38,957 nucleotides of DNA, from contig CALWTQ010000034.1 in NCBI GenBank assembly GCA_944384505.1, positions 1 through 38,957 of the forward strand, in the 5' to 3' direction. The number at the start of each line of letters is the position of its first letter. The stretch's first letter is position 1. Below, in pieces: positions 1 to 7,558 of the stretch. Below the pieces are notes generated by a model, which ran no database searches, was not told where the DNA came from, and saw only the letters and a program-made list of their open reading frames with translations. The position numbers and the translations under genes are program-made. Source of the DNA: an uncultured Mediterraneibacter sp. GTDB taxonomy: Bacteria > Bacillota > Clostridia > Lachnospirales > Lachnospiraceae.

Positions 1-216
1 GGGTTTCCACCTGCCAAACATTACGCCCTCTCTGAGCGCACGAGCGAGTTGCCCGGAGCGCCGCTTTGCACTTAAACATCTCTTCGGCCTGTTAGATTTT
101 CCGGATTCTGGAACGGAACATCGCACGGCTGTCCCCTTTCACAGAATACGTATCGCAAACCATCCGCTCCGCTTCCGGACGTAAGTCACAGGAAATGTTA
201 GTGCGCTAAATAGCTG
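1..216 (+). repeat. Giant palindromic repeat, copy A (right half only)
   Basis: From about position 35 to 216 the sequence matches the right half of the large repeat seen complete at 1172-1930: the apical motif GAGCGAGTTGCCCGGAGC, the arm with AACATCTCTTCGGCC, and the terminal GCGCTAAATAGCTG. The first 34 bases do not match the left arm of the other copies, so the breakpoint lies at the apex of the third hairpin. The copy may be a half-element or a recombinant, or it may continue differently to the left of the window. It ends 8 bp before the stop codon of the DUF5131 gene. Confidence 0.8.
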
Positions 217-224
217 TTGAACTG

Positions 225-1103
225 TTAGACCGTACATTTCCCGCAGTCGGAACACCCATTGCAGGTCATTCGGCTTCCACACTCCCGGCAGGTCACGGGA
301 TGATAATGGGGAACATACAATTCTTCGCCGGGGATCTCATATCCCCATTCGTCTGTCAGATGGAATACAATTTCCTTTCCCTTCCGGCTCAGTCCTGAAC
401 GGTACGCCTGCTGCGACTGTGTCCTTTTGTCAGGAATTTTGTAAGTTTTTTCTCCTTTTATAAAATACGTTCCTGTCTCAATGAAATCAAAAGTAATGTC
501 ATACTCCCGGCATTGATCGCTTAAAAGCTTTACCCATTCATATCTGCACGGGCGGGATCCGTCATAATTTTCTCCTCCACATATTACCTGCTCAATCTGC
601 CCCTCCGGGAGATATTTTTCAAGGTTCACCGGACCAACTAACGGCGCTGTCATAATCCCTTTATGCTTAAACGGCAGCCTGAACAAAATCGGAATTCTCT
701 CATCTGCCCGTCTCTGATTCTCACATGTCACATTAAAGAAAATATGATCCCATCCTTCTCCCCAGTCGTAGGGCAGACAGAACGAAACTCTTTCCGGCCG
801 CTTTGTCAGGAGGAAAAACTTCACATCTCTGCGCTCTCTCATAATCGACCAGGCTTCCTCCCGCCACGCATCCGCTTCCTCCAGAAAAAAGTCTGACGTC
901 ATACAGACCCGTATCATCTCTCCGCTCTTTACCTTATAGCGCCCTTCCCTGTCCTTCTGAAGAGGATAACGGAACCCGTTCTTCGTCCTGTAGATCCGGC
1001 TCCCGTCCTGGTCCCTCATCCGGTCCAGGAAGTACATATAACAATTCTCACATCCCTCCGAACACTTCCTGCAGCCGTGCCAGGGATTCCAGATATCATG
1101 CAT
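225..1103 (-). CDS. DUF5131 family protein (phage Gp37/Gp68-like)
   Basis: A 292-residue protein starting with the family hallmark: Trp-Asn-Pro-Trp-His-Gly-Cys at residues 5-11, then the cluster CSEGCENCY. This matches the DUF5131/Gp37-Gp68 family, whose cysteine-rich start resembles radical-SAM-like proteins; the biochemical role is not established. The motif FFLLTKRPER and a conserved CGGEN near residue 175 also fit the family. An additional Cys-rich tail (CRECGSRMTCNGCSDCGKC) could bind metal. The ATG is preceded by GGAGG at six-base spacing. Such genes are common on phages and accessory islands. Here it is alone, with repeat copy A 8 bp past its stop and copy B 68 bp before its start. The function of this gene in the cell is unknown. 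Confidence 0.85.
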   Translation of the reverse strand: MHDIWNPWHGCRKCSEGCENCYMYFLDRMRDQDGSRIYRTKNGFRYPLQKDREGRYKVKSGEMIRVCMTSDFFLEEADAWREEAWSIMRERRDVKFFLLTKRPERVSFCLPYDWGEGWDHIFFNVTCENQRRADERIPILFRLPFKHKGIMTAPLVGPVNLEKYLPEGQIEQVICGGENYDGSRPCRYEWVKLLSDQCREYDITFDFIETGTYFIKGEKTYKIPDKRTQSQQAYRSGLSRKGKEIVFHLTDEWGYEIPGEELYVPHYHPVTCRECGSRMTCNGCSDCGKCTV

Positions 1104-1171
1104 TGCAGTTCCTCCATATCAATCATACTTCTATATTTTAACGTGTCACTCGTTCATTGTATAGATTTTTC

Positions 1172-1930
1172 CAGCTATAAAGTTCACTAACGTCCTTTTG
1201 CAAAACGTCCGAAAACAACTCCTTTGCCAAGACGTATTCTGCGGGGATGGAGGACGGCGACGGGCTTCGCTCCAGGGGATAAGGGAAACTAGGAAGTTCC
1301 GGCCACGGATTAAAAGCAGGGACAGACGGAGAGCAACTCGCTTCGCTCGGACAAATCTCTCCGTCTGCCCCAACATCCGTAACCGGAACTTCTAGTTTCA
1401 CTAATCTCCTTCCGAAGGCGCCCATCGCCATCCTCCATCCCCGCAGAATCTTTCTCGAAATGGGGCTGTTTTCTGGGCTTTTCAATCCGGAAGTTAGTGA
1501 ATATATAGCTGCTACAAGCAGCAGGCGCGGCCGGAAGACTTTCGCAATGGTAAGCCTCCAAGCCGCGCCAGTTGTGCGTTTCAGCCTATTTGGGCAATGA
1601 CATTCCGACAGGGAACACGCAGGAAGCGGAGCGGATAGTTTGAGTATACTTTCTGGGGAAGGGGACAGCCGGGAGATGTGACTTTGGAGGAATCCGCTGA
1701 AAATCTTGAAGGGCGGAGAGATGTTGTTAAGCGGCGCGCAGGGATTGTCTGAGCAGAGCGAGTTGCCCGGAGCGCCGCTTTGCCCTTAAACATCTCTTCG
1801 GCCTGTTAGATTTTCCGGATTCTGGAACGGAACATCGCACGGCTGTCCCCTTTCACAGAATACGTATCGCAAACCATCCGCTCCGCTTCCGGACGTAAGT
1901 CACAGGAAATGTTAATGCGCTAAATAGCTG
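1172..1930 (+). repeat. Giant palindromic repeat, copy B (full length, 759 bp)
   Basis: The copy starts CAGCTATAAAGTTCACTAAC and ends GTTAATGCGCTAAATAGCTG, which are imperfect terminal inverted repeats. It has three parts. Hairpin 1 (1172-1510) pairs for example the GGGGATGGAGGACGG segment near 1240 with CCATCCTCCATCCCC near 1430, and 1285-1310 with 1376-1400. Hairpin 2 (about 1520-1570) pairs GGCGCGG with CCGCGCC. Hairpin 3 (about 1580-1930) pairs GGGGACAGCCG at 1661-1671 with CGGCTGTCCCC at 1840-1850. The apices carry CAACTCGCTTCGCTC and GAGCAGAGCGAGTTG, near reverse complements of each other. Open frames inside are by-products of palindromic, stop-poor sequence and resemble no protein. The element may be mobile or a structured RNA. 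Confidence 0.9.
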
Positions 1931-2007
1931 GTGATCTAAATAGATGAACTATTTGTAGGGAAATGTTACAATAGCTCCTGTACGCCAAAAAAATATTTGA
2001 ATTTATG

Positions 2008-2035
2008 TGAACCGATTTCCGGCTCATGACGAATA
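2008..2035 (+). promoter_or_regulatory. Candidate ECF-type promoter of the sigma operon
   Basis: TGAACC (2008-2013), a 16-bp spacer, then CGAATA (2030-2035). This is the general -35/-10 layout used by ECF sigma factors (GAAC near -35, CG-rich -10). It lies about 58 bp before the sigma gene start, which would make the operon autoregulated. The match is by eye and short, so it is tentative. Confidence 0.4.
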
Positions 2036-2092
2036 TAAAGTGAACGGAGCAAAACAAATTTCTTAGAAAGCCCCGGTAATGGAGGTGAAACT

Positions 2093-2626
2093 TTGGATGC
2101 ACTGGAAATAGAACGATGCATTGATCAGTTCGGCACTGATATATACAGATTCTGTCTCAGACTGTGTACTGACCGCTCAGACGCAGAGGATCTTTACCAG
2201 CAGACTTTTTTGAAGGCGTTGGAAACGGACTGGACTCTGGACTGGAACCAGAATCCAAAGGCGCTGTTCTTTTCTCTGTCCTGTCAGCTATGGAAAAGTG
2301 ACAGACGTAAACAGGCCCGCAGGAACGCAATTGCCCCCTCCTACGTTCTGGACGATGAGACAGCCTGCACCCTTCGTTCTCCTGACGACACCGAAGAGTC
2401 TTATATGCGTTCAGAGCTGATATATAAAGTCAGGACTGTCATAGAGGAACTTCCGGATAAATTCCGAATCCCTCTCACATTATTTTATCTGTCTGACCTG
2501 CAGGTGGATCAGATAGCCCAGGTAATAAATAAGCCGCCCGGGACTGTAAAAAGCCGGCTTCATAAAGGGCGGAAATTAATTAAAAAAAGATTGGAGGAAC
2601 TCGGTTATGAAGAAGGATTTTTCTGA
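2093..2626 (+). CDS. RNA polymerase sigma factor, ECF (sigma-70) family
   Basis: A 177-residue ECF sigma factor that would direct RNA polymerase to a small regulon. Region 2 (about residues 8-75) contains the DAEDLYQQTFLKAL segment; region 4 (about 115-170) contains the HTH with QVDQIAQVINKPPGTVKSRL. The length is normal for two-domain ECF factors. The start is TTG, chosen because GGAGGTG lies five bases upstream and no ATG fits. The gene overlaps the next by 20 bp and opens a three-gene operon with two membrane proteins, the usual sigma/anti-sigma arrangement. A TGAACC-N16-CGAATA box upstream suggests self-activation. The inducing signal is unknown. Confidence 0.88.
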   Translation: MDALEIERCIDQFGTDIYRFCLRLCTDRSDAEDLYQQTFLKALETDWTLDWNQNPKALFFSLSCQLWKSDRRKQARRNAIAPSYVLDDETACTLRSPDDTEESYMRSELIYKVRTVIEELPDKFRIPLTLFYLSDLQVDQIAQVINKPPGTVKSRLHKGRKLIKKRLEELGYEEGFF

Positions 2627-2984
2627 TACAAAACTGGACGAACTCATTCGTGAATCAATGAAGACGACCGATGAACCGTCCGTCATTCTCAATAATACGC
2701 TCAAAGCCAGCCTGTACAGCAGGGAGGCAGCCAGCCGTAAAACAGCCCGGACACGGCCGCTCTTCCTCTGGTATCTCCCTATGATTTTAAATGTCGTCAT
2801 ATTTGCCCTTCTGGCGGCCGCGGCGTTTATAGGGATCCAAAATCCTTATCTTTCATTTTTTGCCGCAGGGATCTGCATTTATGCCGGGCTGGCAGGTATT
2901 GTGCTTACTGCGGTCGGCATGAAACGTTCGTGCCTGAAAGATGATCTGACACTTTATATCCATGAAAGAGGTGAAACTGTATGA
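2607..2984 (+). CDS. Small membrane protein, probable anti-sigma partner
   Basis: A 125-residue protein with a soluble N-terminal part (about 1-48) followed by two predicted membrane helices (about 52-72 and 76-98) and a short charged tail. It overlaps the ECF sigma gene by 20 bp and the next gene by 4 bp, so translation is probably coupled. In this position, a protein with a cytosolic N-terminus and membrane anchor is usually the anti-sigma factor that holds the sigma factor at the membrane. No zinc anti-sigma motif (HxxxCxxC) is visible, so the assignment rests on context and topology. Confidence 0.6.
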   Translation: MKKDFSDTKLDELIRESMKTTDEPSVILNNTLKASLYSREAASRKTARTRPLFLWYLPMILNVVIFALLAAAAFIGIQNPYLSFFAAGICIYAGLAGIVLTAVGMKRSCLKDDLTLYIHERGETV

Positions 2985-3868
2985 AAAACAGAAAAAAACT
3001 AATTTCAACTGCCGCCGTCATCATACTTTTACTTCTTATTATGGCCCGCTTTATTTTATATTTTTTTAAAAGCGATGGATTCAGCGGACTTTCCATGCTT
3101 CTTCCCGCCCTCCTGCTCCTCGTTTTGCTGACCGCAGTGTGCATGTCCGCGTCATTTGCGGCCTGGGTATATCAGGACTGCAGAAAACGCGGGGATGATC
3201 CGATATTATGGGCCGTTGTCGTATTTGCCGCCACACCCTTTATCGGACTGCTGGTCTATTTTCTCCGGCGGCCAGAGCCCAGTCGGGCATGCCCTGCCTG
3301 CGGCCATCAGATTTCCCTGCGGGCTAAATACTGTGAAGAATGCGGAACATATATTGAAGATAAGGAGGTTTATAAAACCATGAATGAAAAAAGAACCCAC
3401 CATTTAAAATACCTTATATCCGGAACAATCTGTATGATATTAATGCTGGTCTGCCTGACCGGATTTATCGTGACAGCTGCCTCAGGCTATGGCATTAACA
3501 CTGACGCCACCGCAGATAAACGAGTATGGAATACCGGTATCATCACTATGAACTCCAACTCTTATCTGAACGGTGTATGGAAGCTTGACTTCCGCCACGC
3601 CAGCGATGGATTTACAGCTGAGGAAAAAATGGTAATCCATGATCCGAAGACAGAAGTATTATATGCGGACATCTCCTGCGGTACTGTTCCTGAGAACAGC
3701 TCCCTCACCCTTTGGCTCGTACAGGATGAGACTGTCAGATCTATGGATGTAACAGATCTTTCACAGCCGCTGGAATATTCCCTCAGCGATTTTTCAGAGG
3801 GGAAAATCTACGTCCGTCTTCAGATCAACGGCGTGGAAGATACTGTATCTGAAATATATATTGAATGA
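2981..3868 (+). CDS. Zinc-ribbon membrane protein of the sigma operon
   Basis: A 295-residue protein. N-terminal helices at about 6-28, 38-60 and 70-92 are followed by a zinc ribbon (CPACGH near 104 and CEECG near 117), another membrane helix at about 142-164, and a C-terminal domain of about 120 residues rich in beta-type sequence that would lie outside the membrane. The YQDCRKRGDDPILWAVVVF segment resembles small membrane proteins that often carry zinc ribbons in Firmicutes. It is translationally coupled to the preceding gene (4-bp overlap). It could sense an envelope signal for the sigma factor or be a target of it; the sequence does not say which. Confidence 0.65.
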   Translation: MKNRKKLISTAAVIILLLLIMARFILYFFKSDGFSGLSMLLPALLLLVLLTAVCMSASFAAWVYQDCRKRGDDPILWAVVVFAATPFIGLLVYFLRRPEPSRACPACGHQISLRAKYCEECGTYIEDKEVYKTMNEKRTHHLKYLISGTICMILMLVCLTGFIVTAASGYGINTDATADKRVWNTGIITMNSNSYLNGVWKLDFRHASDGFTAEEKMVIHDPKTEVLYADISCGTVPENSSLTLWLVQDETVRSMDVTDLSQPLEYSLSDFSEGKIYVRLQINGVEDTVSEIYIE

Positions 3869-3918
3869 TAATATCCAGCGGGGCTGCTGTAATCTAACCA
3901 GTAAATCCGCACAGTCAA

Positions 3919-3973
3919 ATCCCCGATACATGCATATAGAACATCAGAGCAAAACGATGCATGCATCGGGGAT
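3919..3973. repeat. 17-bp inverted repeat after the sigma operon
   Basis: ATCCCCGATACATGCAT at 3919-3935 pairs with ATGCATGCATCGGGGAT at 3957-3973 with one mismatch around a 21-base loop. There is no T-run on either strand directly after the stem, so it is not a clear intrinsic terminator. It may be a transcript-stabilising stem or a protein site. The rest of 3974-4077 shows nothing I recognise. Confidence 0.55.
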
Positions 3974-4077
3974 GAGCTGGTACAGTGAATAATCTGTTTA
4001 GAATGTAACTCATTCACTTTCTGGCCCGGTCAATCTCCCGTCTTCTCCAGCAGGCCGTAAATCTCATACGCGGCATT

Positions 4078-4147
4078 AAATGTCAAAAACATTTGACATT
4101 TTGGCTGCGCCATGTTATGGTTGAAATGTAAAAAGTTTTTGACATTT
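4078..4147 (+). promoter_or_regulatory. Promoter with two AATGTC-type palindromic operators
   Basis: A near-perfect palindrome at 4078-4101 (half-sites AAATGTCAAA and TTTGACATTT) covers a -35 box TTGACA at 4093-4098. The -10 box TATGGT lies 17 bp downstream at 4116-4121. A second, weaker copy of the palindrome (AAATGTAAAA...TTTTTGACATTT) spans 4124-4147, over the expected transcription start. The genes that follow encode a membrane protein and a Cro/CI-type HTH protein, so autorepression by that protein is the simplest reading. Confidence 0.65.
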
Positions 4148-4171
4148 TTTTAGAAAGGAGCGATTTTTATT

Positions 4172-4468
4172 ATGAGTACACTTTCCATTTTACTTCTTAT
4201 ATTCCTCATCATGATTTTAGCATTGATTGCGCTGGATATCGCCATGGTTATCTCTCTTGTCAGACCCGGCGATGAGCGCAGGCAGTTAATTGTCTGGAAA
4301 TCCAGCTCATATACGCTCCTTGGCATAACCGGCAGCCTTATTCTCAACGTTATTGAAAATATTATAAATAATGATCCCATGACTGTAAATCCATTTACCA
4401 TGCTTGGAGCTTCCGCTGTCATCTATTTTATCCTGCTTCTCTTCTTCAAAAAAAGGTATGGTGGATGA
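4172..4468 (+). CDS. Small hydrophobic membrane protein
   Basis: A 98-residue protein with three likely membrane helices (about 4-30, 46-64 and 73-92) and short polar links; it ends in basic residues (KKRYGG). No family is certain. It starts at ATG after AAAGGAG and is followed one base later by an XRE-type regulator. Membrane protein plus small HTH pairs of this layout are frequent in Clostridia, where the HTH usually controls its own operon. The function of the membrane partner is unknown. Confidence 0.6.
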   Translation: MSTLSILLLIFLIMILALIALDIAMVISLVRPGDERRQLIVWKSSSYTLLGITGSLILNVIENIINNDPMTVNPFTMLGASAVIYFILLLFFKKRYGG

Positions 4469-4469
4469 T

Positions 4470-4658
4470 ATGAAAAACAAAATCCGGGAAAGACGAAAGG
4501 AACTGGGGCTTTCACAGGAAGAACTTGCCAGGAGATGCGGCGTATCCCGGCAGACTGTAAATGCTATTGAAAATAACAAATATGATCCCACGCTTTCTCT
4601 TGCATTTAAACTGTCAGAAGAACTCCATCTTCTGGTCGATGAACTTTTTGACGCATGA
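4470..4658 (+). CDS. Small XRE/Cro-CI family DNA-binding protein
   Basis: A 62-residue protein that is almost wholly one HTH_3 domain: RERRKELGLSQEELARRCGV then SRQTVNAIENNKYDPTLSLA, as in the short YozG/YgzD-like regulators. The ATG at 4470 lies one base after the previous stop; an in-frame ATG at 4458 is an alternative. The gene's last codons (Phe-Asp-Ala-stop) lie in the left arm of a perfect palindrome. It probably represses the operators at 4078-4147. The neighbouring histidine kinase gene is convergent. Confidence 0.8.
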   Translation: MKNKIRERRKELGLSQEELARRCGVSRQTVNAIENNKYDPTLSLAFKLSEELHLLVDELFDA

Positions 4659-4706
4659 TAAATGCCCTCCTGAAAATCAGGAGGGCATTTATCATGCGTC
4701 AAAGAG
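4644..4706. terminator. Bidirectional terminator overlapping two convergent stop codons
   Basis: Two 30-base arms (4644-4673 and 4677-4706) are reverse complements with one mismatch around an AAA loop. The strongest part pairs ATAAATGCCCTCCTGA with TCAGGAGGGCATTTAT. The stop codons of the HTH gene and of the convergent histidine kinase gene both lie inside the arms, so the two unrelated proteins end in the same residues (LFDA). T-rich flanks on both strands fit termination in both directions. Confidence 0.85.
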
Positions 4707-5597
4707 CAGGTCAAATTCGATTCGTACCGTAAAGATATCTCCATCCAGAGATGCGCTGATCTCCCCATTCATCCGTTCCGCAAGTCCTTTGGCTATGGAC
4801 AGGCCCAGTCCAGTAGAAGTGTGCGTCCTTGCGGAATCCGCTTTATAGAATCTCCCGAACACCCGGTCTATATCGATTTCTTCCGGATGTTCCACGTCAT
4901 TGGAGCAGCAAAAGACTGCCCTGTTGTTCTCCCGGCGCAGCTCCATTTTAATCTTCATTTTTCCATGCACCAGAGCGTTTTTCACCAGATTCTGCAGGGC
5001 GCGGCGCGCCGCTTCCACATTTCCGTCTATGAACAGGCGCTCTTCGCTGAAATTTATCTCTGGTTCGATTCCTTTATTCTGAAATTCGTCGTAAAAAGAA
5101 AAAACCGTATCAAACACGCACTTCCCGAAGTCCATGCGCTCTGTCTCCAGTTCATAATCTCTGTCCTGCAGCCTGGTATAAGTAAACAGCTCCTCCAGCA
5201 AATCTTTCAGACTGGAAATCCGCGACTGTATGATCCCGATGTATTTTCTGCGCTCTTCTTCTGCATCACTCTGCAGAAGGAGCTGAAAGTATCCGTCCAG
5301 CGAGGTAAGCGGCGTGCGGATATCGTGGGATAAATTTGTTATAGTTTCTCTGAGGCGGGTCTCATTTTTCAGAGTTTTCTCCCTGCTCTGTCTTGACCGG
5401 TCGATCACATCGTTGATGCCGTCGATCAGTTCATTCAGCTCGGGCAGAGGCAGGTCCGAGGTCAGCCGCAGATTCGTTCGGTTGTCTTTTAGGAACTTCA
5501 ACTGGCGGCTGATCGCTCTGATCTGCCGCCGGTAAAGAATCAATATAACTGTAAGTATCACTGCCGCAGCCCCTGCTGCCAACGCTAAGATTACCAT
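4692..5597 (-). CDS. Sensor histidine kinase
   Basis: A 301-residue membrane histidine kinase. One N-terminal membrane helix (about 2-22) and a HAMP-like linker precede the HisKA motif NLSHDIRTPLTSLDGYF with phospho-accepting His near 91. The ATPase N-box NLVKNALVHG follows near 204-213, and the G-box TGLGLSIAKGLAERM near 262-276. With a single N-terminal anchor and no extracellular domain, it probably senses through the adjacent ABC transporter or inside the membrane. The start ATG has GGAGGAG five bases upstream. It is the last gene of a leftward set: response regulator, ATPase, permease, kinase. Its C-terminal codons are in the palindromic terminator. Confidence 0.9.
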   Translation of the reverse strand: MVILALAAGAAAVILTVILILYRRQIRAISRQLKFLKDNRTNLRLTSDLPLPELNELIDGINDVIDRSRQSREKTLKNETRLRETITNLSHDIRTPLTSLDGYFQLLLQSDAEEERRKYIGIIQSRISSLKDLLEELFTYTRLQDRDYELETERMDFGKCVFDTVFSFYDEFQNKGIEPEINFSEERLFIDGNVEAARRALQNLVKNALVHGKMKIKMELRRENNRAVFCCSNDVEHPEEIDIDRVFGRFYKADSARTHTSTGLGLSIAKGLAERMNGEISASLDGDIFTVRIEFDLLFDA

Positions 5598-5687
5598 AAC
5601 TGCTCCTCCGGAATCTGATGCATTGTATTACTTAAAATATAATTGTGTCGGTACACCGGCATACTGTTTCGCCGCACTGAATATAGT

Positions 5688-6557
5688 CTACCGTACATCC
5701 TGCTTTTTTACTGCCAGCGCAGCCAGAGCGATGCAGACTGCCACAAAGGCTGCTCCTACCACCGCGGCGCGGGTCAGGATCTCGGGAGACGCATTTATCC
5801 CCGCGAGCCCCATATTTCCGTCCAGCATATACTTGTTGATATCAAAGTTCCAGGACGGCCGTATCTCCGCTATTCCCCTGTTTATGAGAGAATATACCGG
5901 AATGGAGAACCGCATTACGATCAGGATTCCCGCTGTCATGCCAAAGGCCGAGCTCTTGGTCAGCGTACACAAAAGCAGGATCAGCGCAGCGAATCCCAGA
6001 TTCAGCAGATACTGCGCGCCGAGAAACGGAAGCATCTCCGTCACCGCGCCCAGAACAAATCTTTCTCCCCAGAAGATTTCTCCTGTCAGAAAAGTGAAGA
6101 TGGTAAAGAGCAGCATCATAAGGAAGACCTGCACCGCGGAGGCGGTAAACTTTGAGACTGCGAGCACGCCTCGGTTTTTCAGCTGTCCGGCTATGTTTTT
6201 GATATATCCGTTTTTGAAATCCGCGCTGCCGAATACGGCCGCGAAAATAATGCACAGCAGAGTAAGGACTCCGCTCTTGATCTGGATACTGAGCATCTCT
6301 CCCGCGTCAATGTTTCCGCTCACCCACTCCGGATCTGATTCGGCGTAAATTCCAAGCTGAAGTTCTTCACTTGAAGAATCCTCATTTTTCTCCTGAACCG
6401 ATTCCTGCGCATACTGAGGGTCTTCGGCCATTGCGCTGACGTCTATATTTGCCATGGAGACGGTGAAAACGGCAGCCGCCGCGGCGAAGATAAGAATTAC
6501 CCATGTGGAAACCGAGTGAAACATCCTGTAAAGATCCATTTGTATCAGATTAAGCAT
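5688..6557 (-). CDS. ABC-2 type transporter permease (immunity/resistance type)
   Basis: A 289-residue permease: one helix near 15-40, a polar loop of about 70 residues, then five hydrophobic segments to the C-terminus. This is the topology of the permeases paired with BcrA/lantibiotic-immunity ATPases. The start is ATG at 6557, nine bases inside the longest frame, because GGAGG lies eight bases upstream; the gene then overlaps the ATPase gene by 8 bp. Its products would form an exporter with the ATPase encoded just upstream. The loop has an acidic, serine-rich stretch (QEKNEDSSSEELQ). The substrate cannot be read from sequence. Confidence 0.82.
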   Translation of the reverse strand: MLNLIQMDLYRMFHSVSTWVILIFAAAAAVFTVSMANIDVSAMAEDPQYAQESVQEKNEDSSSEELQLGIYAESDPEWVSGNIDAGEMLSIQIKSGVLTLLCIIFAAVFGSADFKNGYIKNIAGQLKNRGVLAVSKFTASAVQVFLMMLLFTIFTFLTGEIFWGERFVLGAVTEMLPFLGAQYLLNLGFAALILLLCTLTKSSAFGMTAGILIVMRFSIPVYSLINRGIAEIRPSWNFDINKYMLDGNMGLAGINASPEILTRAAVVGAAFVAVCIALAALAVKKQDVR

Positions 6558-7464
6558 TGACCGCACCTCCTGTCAGATTTAAATAATAGTCTTCGAGAGC
6601 CTCATTTTTCACTGTAATTCCCAGTGTTCTGATCTTATTCTGCGCAAGGGCAAATGTGATCTCCCCGCTGTCATTCAGCCGTTCAAAAATGTGGATCGTA
6701 TCCGGATCCACCACCTTATACTGCGTGATTCCTATACCGTCCAGCACTGTACAGGCTTTGCGCGTGTCGTCTGTTTTCAGCTCAATCCGCTCGCTGCACC
6801 GCTCCAGCAGCTCCTCCCGAGTCAGTTCCTGGAGCAGGACGCCGTCGTGAATGATTCCATAATGCGTAGCGATTTTAGAAAGCTCCTCCAGGATATGGCT
6901 GGAGATAATCAATGTGATGTTCCGCTCCCTGTTGAGCCGTGCCAGAGTATCCCGCACCTCGGCAATGCCCTGGGGATCCAGGCCGTTAATGGGCTCATCG
7001 AGCACAACCAGGTCCGGACTGCCCACAAGCGCGAGGGCGATCCCGAGTCTCTGCTTCATTCCCATGGAAAAGTTCTTTACCTTTTTTCTTCCAGCCCCGG
7101 AGAGTCCGACGATATCCAGAAGCTCACTGACTTCATCCTTTCTGCGCACTCCCATAGCCAGACATTTTAATTTCAGATTATCTGAAGCGGACATATTCGG
7201 ATAAATGCCCGGCGACTCAATCAGCGTTCCGACCCGCGACAGATACCGGTACGCTTCTTTCCCGCTTTTCCCAAACAGAGTGAAATCTCCCTGTGTAGGA
7301 GCCGCGAGACCGCTGATCATCTTTAAAAGCGTGGTCTTTCCCGCTCCGTTTCTCCCGATCAGGCCGTAGATATCACCCTGACGGATATGAATATTGACTG
7401 ATTTTACTGCCTTATGCCTGCCGTATTGTTTAGTCAGGCCGTTTGTATTTAACAGATATTCCAT
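6550..7464 (-). CDS. ABC transporter ATP-binding protein (BcrA-like)
   Basis: A 304-residue ATPase with Walker A GRNGAGKTT (about 37-45), signature FSMGMKQRLGIALAL (about 132-146), Walker B LVVLDEPINGLDP and the H-loop ISSHILEEL. The roughly 85-residue C-terminal extension is typical of DrrA/BcrA-type drug or peptide exporters. ATG follows GGAGG by nine bases. It is coupled to the permease and lies after the response regulator gene. Such four-gene sets usually respond to cell-wall-active peptides or lantibiotics. Confidence 0.9.
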   Translation of the reverse strand: MEYLLNTNGLTKQYGRHKAVKSVNIHIRQGDIYGLIGRNGAGKTTLLKMISGLAAPTQGDFTLFGKSGKEAYRYLSRVGTLIESPGIYPNMSASDNLKLKCLAMGVRRKDEVSELLDIVGLSGAGRKKVKNFSMGMKQRLGIALALVGSPDLVVLDEPINGLDPQGIAEVRDTLARLNRERNITLIISSHILEELSKIATHYGIIHDGVLLQELTREELLERCSERIELKTDDTRKACTVLDGIGITQYKVVDPDTIHIFERLNDSGEITFALAQNKIRTLGITVKNEALEDYYLNLTGGAVNA

Positions 7465-7532
7465 AGATTCATGCCTCCTTTGCTTTACGCTTTTTATCTT
7501 ATCTTTGTGATACTAATAAAGAGCAAAGCAAA

Positions 7533-7549
7533 GTTTAAGAAATGTTAAA
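7533..7549 (-). promoter_or_regulatory. Possible response-regulator direct repeats
   Basis: On the minus strand two TTTAAC/TTTAAAC-like motifs lie about 11 bp apart between the response regulator and the ABC ATPase genes, close to an AT-rich possible -10 (GATAAGAT). OmpR-family regulators bind direct repeats with this spacing. Short and AT-rich, so tentative. Confidence 0.3.
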
Positions 7550-7558
7550 GTCTTCCGG

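Noticed and set aside
225-1171. Composite transposon or IS carrying DUF5131
   Set aside because: The flanking copies encode no transposase, copy A is only half an element, and no target duplication is visible.
1138-1793. Several open frames of 65-115 codons inside repeat copy B
   Set aside because: They lie wholly in palindromic repeat sequence, overlap one another on both strands, have no ribosome sites and are not kept in copies C-E.
1172-1930. Group II intron or retron RNA
   Set aside because: No domain V-like stem, no reverse transcriptase frame nearby, and the symmetric two-hairpin design does not fit either.
7465-7558. Clear promoter between response regulator and ABC ATPase
   Set aside because: Several weak AT-rich boxes are possible, none with a convincing pair at 16-18 bp; only the direct repeats were reported.
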